Assembly: GCF_027622945.1 (NCBI RefSeq) | Contig: NZ_JAPZVQ010000018.1 | Span: forward strand, 1-64,000 | Reading direction: 5' to 3' | Origin: Glycomyces lechevalierae | Lineage (GTDB): Bacteria > Actinomycetota > Actinomycetes > Mycobacteriales > Micromonosporaceae | DNA: 64,000 bases | Shown: positions 59,701 through 64,000 of the stretch, piece by piece | Numbering within the stretch: position 1 is the first letter of the stretch | How the letters are laid out: each line of letters starts with the position of its first letter | Made by a program: the position numbers and the translations under genes | Notes under the pieces: model-generated | What the model was told of the DNA's origin: nothing | What the model saw: only the letters and a program-made list of their open reading frames with translations | The model's database searches: none

Positions 59701-61596
59701 CAGAACCTGCCACACCGCCTTGTAGCGCTCGTTGTCGTCGAGAGCCTCGTTCGGAGGAACGCCTTCCGGAACGGCGACAGGCAGGATGATGTACCCGTAT
59801 TCCTTCCCTGGCGCCCTTCTCATGACGCGGCCCACGGCCTGGATGATGTCGATGATCGAGTTGCGAGGGTGGAGGAACAGCACCGCGTCGAGCGCCGGAA
59901 CGTCCACTCCCTCGGACAGGCATCGGGCATTCGAGAGGATTCGGGCGGTCGCCTTGCCCGGATCGGCTTTCAGCCATTCGAGCGCTCTGCCGCGCTCCAG
60001 AGCGTTCATCGTTCCGTCGACATGCTCGACTTCGCAGCGGAGGCTCTCCTCGGCGGCTCCACTGAGCCGCTCGGTCACCTGCGAGAAGACTTCGGTCAGG
60101 TGCTTCGACGCGGCGATGTTCCGCGCGAAGGCGACAGCGCGCCGCATTGGCGCCTCGCCGGGACGGAACCCGCTCTCCGAAATCGAGGGGCCAAGGCGCT
60201 TGCGGAGTCCATTCCAGACTCCTATGATCTTGGCCGCGTCTGCGACATTGAGCTCCATATTGTCGTCGGCGAGTTCCATCTGCATGGTTCTTGCCGCATA
60301 GCTCGCGTCGACGGCCAAGACCAGGACCTTGTAGTCCGCGAGCAGCCCGGCTTCGACCGCTTTGCCGAAGCCCAACTCATGGAACTCGGGTCCGAACCTT
60401 GCCTCGTCGTCCATTGAACAGAGCTGGATGCTCTGCCGCTCGGCATCGGCCTTGGCGGGTTCGGTGAAGATGCGCGGTGTCGCGGTCATGTAGAGGCGCC
60501 GTTCGGCGGCGATGTAGGCCGGATCGTGGATCCGGGTGAAGTTGGACTCGTCCCGGCCGGTGAGCGCGGCACCGGTGGTGCGGTGCGCCTCGTCGCAGAC
60601 GACGAGATCGAACGTCTCGAGGCCAGCGGCTTGGGCGGCTGCGATGGTGGGCAGGGACTGGTACGTGCAGAAGACCGTCGTCATGCCGGGCCCGTAGCTG
60701 CCGCCGCGGATGCGATCGAAGAGCTTCGCGGCACTCGTCGTGGCGGGCAGGGCGAGGTCGTGCACAGCCTGATCGCCGTAATCGACCTGACGAGACTGCT
60801 TGGAGACCTTCGGATCCGAGCAGACCGCGAAGGGCCGCAAGGCGGTCTCGGCCTCAGAGACCCATTCGCGCATCGTCTGCGACAGCAAGGCGATCGATGG
60901 CACCAGAACCAGCACGCTGATGGGATCCTCATGCGCGGAGGCGAGCCTTTCGGCGATCTTGAGCGAGGTCAGGGTCTTGCCGGTACCGCAGGCCATGGTG
61001 AGCCGGCCGCGGTCGTGCGTCTCGAATCCGGTGAGGACGGCTTCGGTCGCCTCTTCTTGATGCGGCATAAGCGACTTCTTGGCGTGCAGGTACTGCGGAT
61101 CGAGGCGCTCTCCTGCGGCCCATGCATGCTTGGCGGCGACCTTGCCCCAGTCGATCGGGCTTGTGTCGAGTTGGGACATACCGACCCTGGTCACCTCGAC
61201 CTGCTGGTCCGCGAGGGCGGCCTCGGCGTTCGGGCCCCACTTGTCGGTGCTGGACACGACTATGCGCCGGTTGATGCCCTTCTTGCCTGAGGCCGTGAAG
61301 AAGGAGTCGAGGTCGGCCTTCCGGATGACCTTGTCCGGTCCGTAGAACTTGCACTGGATCGCGCAGAACGCTTCGGATCCCGCTTCCCGCGCCACTAGAT
61401 CGATACCGGTATCGGTGGCGTTGCCTTCGGCAAGGGGGGAATCGGCCCACATCCACACCTCGGAAAACTGCTGCCGCCATTGCGGGTCAGTGCGGAAGAA
61501 GGAGAGCATGAGCTGTTCGAATCGACGACCGCGCTCGGCGTTGCTCTGCGACGCAGCGCGAATGTGGTCGAGGATGTCTCGGACGGTTCCGGCCAT
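56758..61596 (-). CDS. Type ISP restriction-modification enzyme, single polypeptide
   Basis: A 1612-residue enzyme with all functions in one chain, like LlaGI/LlaBIII (about 1570 residues). In order: Mrr-like nuclease (TDTGIDLVARE...AIQCKFYG, about 62-85), a DEAH-type SF2 helicase/translocase (TMACGTGKTLTSL about 200; VVCDEAHRTTG about 335; LYMTATPRIF; AVGRVMRR), a coupler, an N6-adenine methylase (VIDPFAGTGSFIVRLL about 890; ITGNPPYSVGQ about 1000) and a C-terminal target-recognition region (from about 1200). It needs no separate HsdS. GGGGGGCAACGTC precedes the ATG. First gene of the minus-strand cluster, 158 bp before the HelD-like gene. Confidence 0.93.
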   Translation of the reverse strand: MAGTVRDILDHIRAASQSNAERGRRFEQLMLSFFRTDPQWRQQFSEVWMWADSPLAEGNATDTGIDLVAREAGSEAFCAIQCKFYGPDKVIRKADLDSFFTASGKKGINRRIVVSSTDKWGPNAEAALADQQVEVTRVGMSQLDTSPIDWGKVAAKHAWAAGERLDPQYLHAKKSLMPHQEEATEAVLTGFETHDRGRLTMACGTGKTLTSLKIAERLASAHEDPISVLVLVPSIALLSQTMREWVSEAETALRPFAVCSDPKVSKQSRQVDYGDQAVHDLALPATTSAAKLFDRIRGGSYGPGMTTVFCTYQSLPTIAAAQAAGLETFDLVVCDEAHRTTGAALTGRDESNFTRIHDPAYIAAERRLYMTATPRIFTEPAKADAERQSIQLCSMDDEARFGPEFHELGFGKAVEAGLLADYKVLVLAVDASYAARTMQMELADDNMELNVADAAKIIGVWNGLRKRLGPSISESGFRPGEAPMRRAVAFARNIAASKHLTEVFSQVTERLSGAAEESLRCEVEHVDGTMNALERGRALEWLKADPGKATARILSNARCLSEGVDVPALDAVLFLHPRNSIIDIIQAVGRVMRRAPGKEYGYIILPVAVPEGVPPNEALDDNERYKAVWQVLNALRSHDDRFNAEINRIGLNKSRSDRILAGHIADDDYDSDALGNLVQAARSGVPSVEEWRNAIYARIVQKVGTRVYWKEWAKEVADIAGDHMARIRSALELPGKRAVFGTFVAALRSNLNPSISEHDAIEMLAQHLITKPVFDALFEQYEFATHNPVSEAMETVLEALDDQALDSERDKLKRFYEQIRVRIEGIDNPEGRQKILLELYEQFFRNAMPQVSDRLGIVYTPVEVVDFILQLTDQALRKYLGASLSDEGVQVIDPFAGTGSFIVRLLQSGLIRSEDLVRKYRNELHANEIVLLAYYIAAVNIEEAFHSRFGEAGYQPFDGMVLTDTFQLYEGRTEAADGVLGGNTERAVRQQSVRIIVITGNPPYSVGQNNQNDGNQNLKYPGLDRRIRETYAAKSTATNKNSLYDSYVRALRWASDRIEDGGVICLVLNNGFIDGNTAAGLRRTLTEEFDAIYCFNLRGNQRTAGELSRKEGGKIFGSSSRAGVAVLLLVKGGSAAEGDGCRLFYRDIGEYHSRSRKLEIIGHEVTRLSRRGLDALDWRQIDADGADDWIYQRNKRFQTFRPAGSRTPIGDAEPVFQLITTGLQTNRDPWVYGYSETKIAENMRSMIDFYNSQIVEIEIHRPLSGSAAERVRRVEGLVHGNPGRISWSSSLLAKAAQSKRLEFDPSRITAGVYRPFNRQAVYFDRDLNHRIGQLAQMFTDVSRENYGFYITGTSSEEPFSTLAVDAIPDLHAVGTKSIGPFFARYTYHRLESDTLAVGDTCEGYVRADNITDAALRDYQETYRDSSISKDDIFHYVYGILHSSEYRSEFEADLKKSLPRIPKVAQFHEFARSGSRLMQLHLAYETVEPYLGIREIIDEAAPTDRADLYRVDRKMRFASRQDRTRIVYNSHVTLAGIPEAVDRYQIGSRSAVEWIMDRYYVRTDKASGIVNDPNDWSDDPRYIIDLLKRVVTVSLETMAIVDSLPPLEILTDQ

Positions 61597-61834
61597 GACG
61601 TTGCCCCCCAGAGGAAGAGACGACGCCAGACACGCCCCCGTACCTTGCGTGACGCCACAACTACATGAGGGACACTAGCGTATGGCATGCCTGTCCACAA
61701 CCCTCGCTGTCGCCTGCCGACCTCCGAGGCCGACCGAGCGGCATCCGACCATTGAGGCTTGCGACGATCACCGAACTGCCGTAAATTCCTTGAAGGTCCA
61801 GGGCTGACTCCACTCCCCCTCGAAGGCGGAATCA

Positions 61835-64000
61835 ATGTCCTCAACGTCCTCAGGCTCGTCCCCCGCTTCTCGTTCAGATTTCAAGTGGGCTGTCGGCGTG
61901 ACCACTCTCCTCTCGGGCATCACTTCCACATGCGGATCGATGATCACCGCATCGAAGACGAACTCAATACTGGTGATAGTGGTCGTTTTTGTCGCTCTTG
62001 CGGTTCTCACCACGGCCGTCGCCGCTCTCCCAGTGCACGCATATATCCAGCTCTTCCGATATCGGATGCGTATTGTCAAGTCGAAATACCTGCAGGACTT
62101 GGTGATCGTTGGAGCACAATCGGACACAGGCCCAGTGCTCTCGATCGACGCTCTGTACGTCGATGTCAAATTGCAGGAGCCTCGACGGGGCGCCCAGAAA
62201 CAGAAGTTCTACGGCCGCTTCGAGGATCGGCGAGGGAAGCGCTCGAGCCTCATCGATTTCCTCGGGGGCGGTGACGCCAACGTCTTTGCCATCTACGGCA
62301 TGCTCGGGGCGGGAAAGTCGACGCTCTTGCGGGCGACCGCGCTGAAGCTGGCGAAGGCGCACAGTCCCTGGGCGCCCATTCCGATCCTCATCGTGCTCGC
62401 GCATCACACCAAGGACATCGTCGCCGACGAGCACATCTCGCTAATTGATGTGGTATCCAACTCGCGATGGCTCGATGCCGACTACATTCCGCGTGAGCAG
62501 ATCCAGCGTTGGCTGCGGAAGCGCCGCTGCGCGATCATGCTCGACGGACTGGACGAGGTACGAGCCGAGCACCGGCCGATCGTGCTCACCTGGGCCGAGA
62601 ACCTGCACGGAAGGTACCCGCGGAGCGACCTCGTCGTGACCTCGCGTGAGGCCGGATTTGAGTCGGCTCGGCTCGACGTGCGCAAGATCGTGCTGGAGGT
62701 CTGCCCGCTCACTCCGGACCAGATCAGGGCCTTCGTGACCAAATGGTATGAGGCGCTGGGCAAGTCAGGCGAGATGCGCATGTCGGAGGCGAAGTTGGAA
62801 GGCACCAGACTCCTGGGGAGTATTCTCGGCACTCCGGCGCTCCTCGAGCTCGCTTCGACTCCACTCTTGCTGCATCTCATCGTCCTCGTCCACCACTACG
62901 GGCAGCACGGTCTGCCCGCCGACCGGGACGAGCTCTACGAGGAGCTGATGGGCATGCTACTGCACGAGAGGCGGAAGCACACGAAAGGCGTCGGCCCCGT
63001 GAGCGGACTCGAACTGAAACCGAAGCGCTTGATCGCCCAGCGGCTTGCTCTCAAGTTGATGCTCGACAGGCTCGTGGACTTCGATCCGGCCTCAGTACTC
63101 GAACAGGTCATCGAGGGGACTGGTCTCGATGTCACCGTCGAGGAGTTGGTGAACGATCTGCGTGAGAACGGACTGCTTTCGAAGATCGATTCCGACACGT
63201 ACGCGTTCGCCCACCTGTCATTCCAGGAGTATCTTGCGGCGCAAGAAATCTGTGCGACCGGCACGACCGATCTGCTCATCGAGCGGATCGGCGACTCTTG
63301 GTGGAAGGAGACTGCGCGCTTCGCCGCGATGCAAGGCGATGCCGACCCACTCATCGACGCGGCTCTCAAGTTGCGGTCGAGTGACGGCTGGGCGCTCGCG
63401 ATTCGCCTCGAGCATGACTCCGCTGCCCGGGAGCGGCCCGTCCGCGCCGATCTGGCAGCCCGGATCGAGGCGTTCCTCGCCAAGGAGCATCCCGTTGACA
63501 GTGTTGAGCACTTCATCGTCTGCACCGAGTTGATCCGGCGCAACCTCGAACGAATCAGGGTCGAAGGCGACGATCTCATTGTCTGCGCAGAACCCGTAAA
63601 AGGTGAGTTGTTCCGCTTGTACCGAAGGGTTCAGGAGCAGCGTGGTCTCCACTTCTCAAGGCACGCCGTCGACGCCAACGGCATTGTCAGAGGCCTGTGG
63701 CCCGTCGAGGTCGAAGAGTTCCTCGGCTGGTTGAACCGATTCGAGCAGAACGGTCTCGGCTACCGCCTGCCGCGGCAGGTTGAGGCGGCCAAGTACCCGC
63801 TGCAACGTTCGCCGAGTATAGAAGCGCACGGGTTGTGGACCGATGAGGGCGGCGCCAAGCCCTTCAATCCGCTTCGGGCAGGCTCGCAGGGCTTCTCGGT
63901 TTCACGTGGCACGATCAGCGATCAGATGAAAGCGGACTGGGATTTCATGATCGGCGGTTTCGACCTGTCCGGCAGGCCCGGAACCGACTTCGCGGTCCAA
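61835..64000 (+). CDS. Membrane-anchored NACHT NTPase with an FGE-like C-terminal domain (partial)
   Basis: The frame from ATG 61835 (after GAAGGCGGA) stays open for 722 codons to the window edge. One membrane helix lies at about residues 45-70 (ILVIVVVFVALAVLTTAVAA). The NACHT-type STAND ATPase follows: Walker A YGMLGAGKSTLLR (155-163), Walker B IMLDGLDEVRAE (234-245), sensor VVTSREAGF, and the typical late motif FAHLSFQEYLAAQE (about 459). From about 600 on, EFLGWLNRFEQNGLGYRLP and GLWTDEGG resemble the formylglycine-generating-enzyme/sulfatase-modifying fold. Bacterial NACHT proteins are anti-phage sensors akin to NLRs. Divergent from the type ISP gene. Confidence 0.82.
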   Translation, partial: MSSTSSGSSPASRSDFKWAVGVTTLLSGITSTCGSMITASKTNSILVIVVVFVALAVLTTAVAALPVHAYIQLFRYRMRIVKSKYLQDLVIVGAQSDTGPVLSIDALYVDVKLQEPRRGAQKQKFYGRFEDRRGKRSSLIDFLGGGDANVFAIYGMLGAGKSTLLRATALKLAKAHSPWAPIPILIVLAHHTKDIVADEHISLIDVVSNSRWLDADYIPREQIQRWLRKRRCAIMLDGLDEVRAEHRPIVLTWAENLHGRYPRSDLVVTSREAGFESARLDVRKIVLEVCPLTPDQIRAFVTKWYEALGKSGEMRMSEAKLEGTRLLGSILGTPALLELASTPLLLHLIVLVHHYGQHGLPADRDELYEELMGMLLHERRKHTKGVGPVSGLELKPKRLIAQRLALKLMLDRLVDFDPASVLEQVIEGTGLDVTVEELVNDLRENGLLSKIDSDTYAFAHLSFQEYLAAQEICATGTTDLLIERIGDSWWKETARFAAMQGDADPLIDAALKLRSSDGWALAIRLEHDSAARERPVRADLAARIEAFLAKEHPVDSVEHFIVCTELIRRNLERIRVEGDDLIVCAEPVKGELFRLYRRVQEQRGLHFSRHAVDANGIVRGLWPVEVEEFLGWLNRFEQNGLGYRLPRQVEAAKYPLQRSPSIEAHGLWTDEGGAKPFNPLRAGSQGFSVSRGTISDQMKADWDFMIGGFDLSGRPGTDFAVQ

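Overview
This is high-GC actinomycete DNA. Supporting signs are GTG/TTG starts, DUF5753/DUF397 proteins, WhiB7, mycoredoxin, a UPF0182 protein and PhoP-type 11-nt PHO-box repeats. The 15.5-32 kb block follows the gene order around uvrD2-whiB7 in Mycobacterium tuberculosis (from memory, Rv3193c to Rv3199c). The genus cannot be fixed; a Streptomyces-, Glycomyces- or Micromonospora-like actinomycete fits.

Layout, chromosomal part (1-35 kb). The left edge looks like the leader of a rRNA operon running out of the window on the minus strand. It is followed by obg, tRNA-Lys, a secreted/anchored protein, phoU, and a phosphate-uptake locus in an unusual form: pstS-pstC-pstA on the plus strand, with pstB convergent on the minus strand and sharing a CTAG stop palindrome. 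Each arm has its own PHO box. Next come a holin-like membrane protein, a CDF metal exporter, a DUF397/XRE pair, a PASTA Ser/Thr kinase, a 15-copy 7-bp tandem repeat, an NmrA-like protein, UPF0182, a PDZ-Lon protease, a DUF2342 metalloprotease, a YgjP-type metallopeptidase, a DUF5679 zinc ribbon, a UbiB-like kinase, whiB7 with a long attenuated leader, uvrD2, mrx1, a candidate small RNA, an EamA transporter, nudC (zinc cysteines lost) and two M16 peptidases. A methionine-type ABC transporter (metN-metI-metQ) follows, headed by a 25-codon leader peptide ending in a Cys-rich tail.

Integrated element (35.0-51.1 kb). A 109-bp direct repeat holding the 3' part of tRNA-Trp and its terminator lies at 35009-35117 and 51019-51127. 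Between the copies are a serine recombinase, a frameshifted replication-relaxation gene, HD, NUDIX and frameshifted XRE/DUF5919 genes, a HEPN + DUF262 pair of lower GC, an IS5-type insertion carrying a passenger gene, a BcgI-like restriction system (nuclease-methylase fusion plus a two-TRD specificity subunit) and an AIPR abortive-infection protein. This is a defence-loaded mobile island.

Second defence block (51.1-64 kb). Beyond the right att copy, ordinary chromosomal genes do not resume. A minus-strand cluster encodes a single-polypeptide (type ISP) restriction-modification enzyme, a HelD-like helicase with a C-terminal nuclease-like extension, and a GmrSD-like DUF262-DUF1524 protein. Divergent from it is a membrane-anchored NACHT NTPase with a C-terminal formylglycine-generating-enzyme-like domain, cut by the window edge. 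This composite cluster is the best candidate for an undescribed multi-layer defence system.
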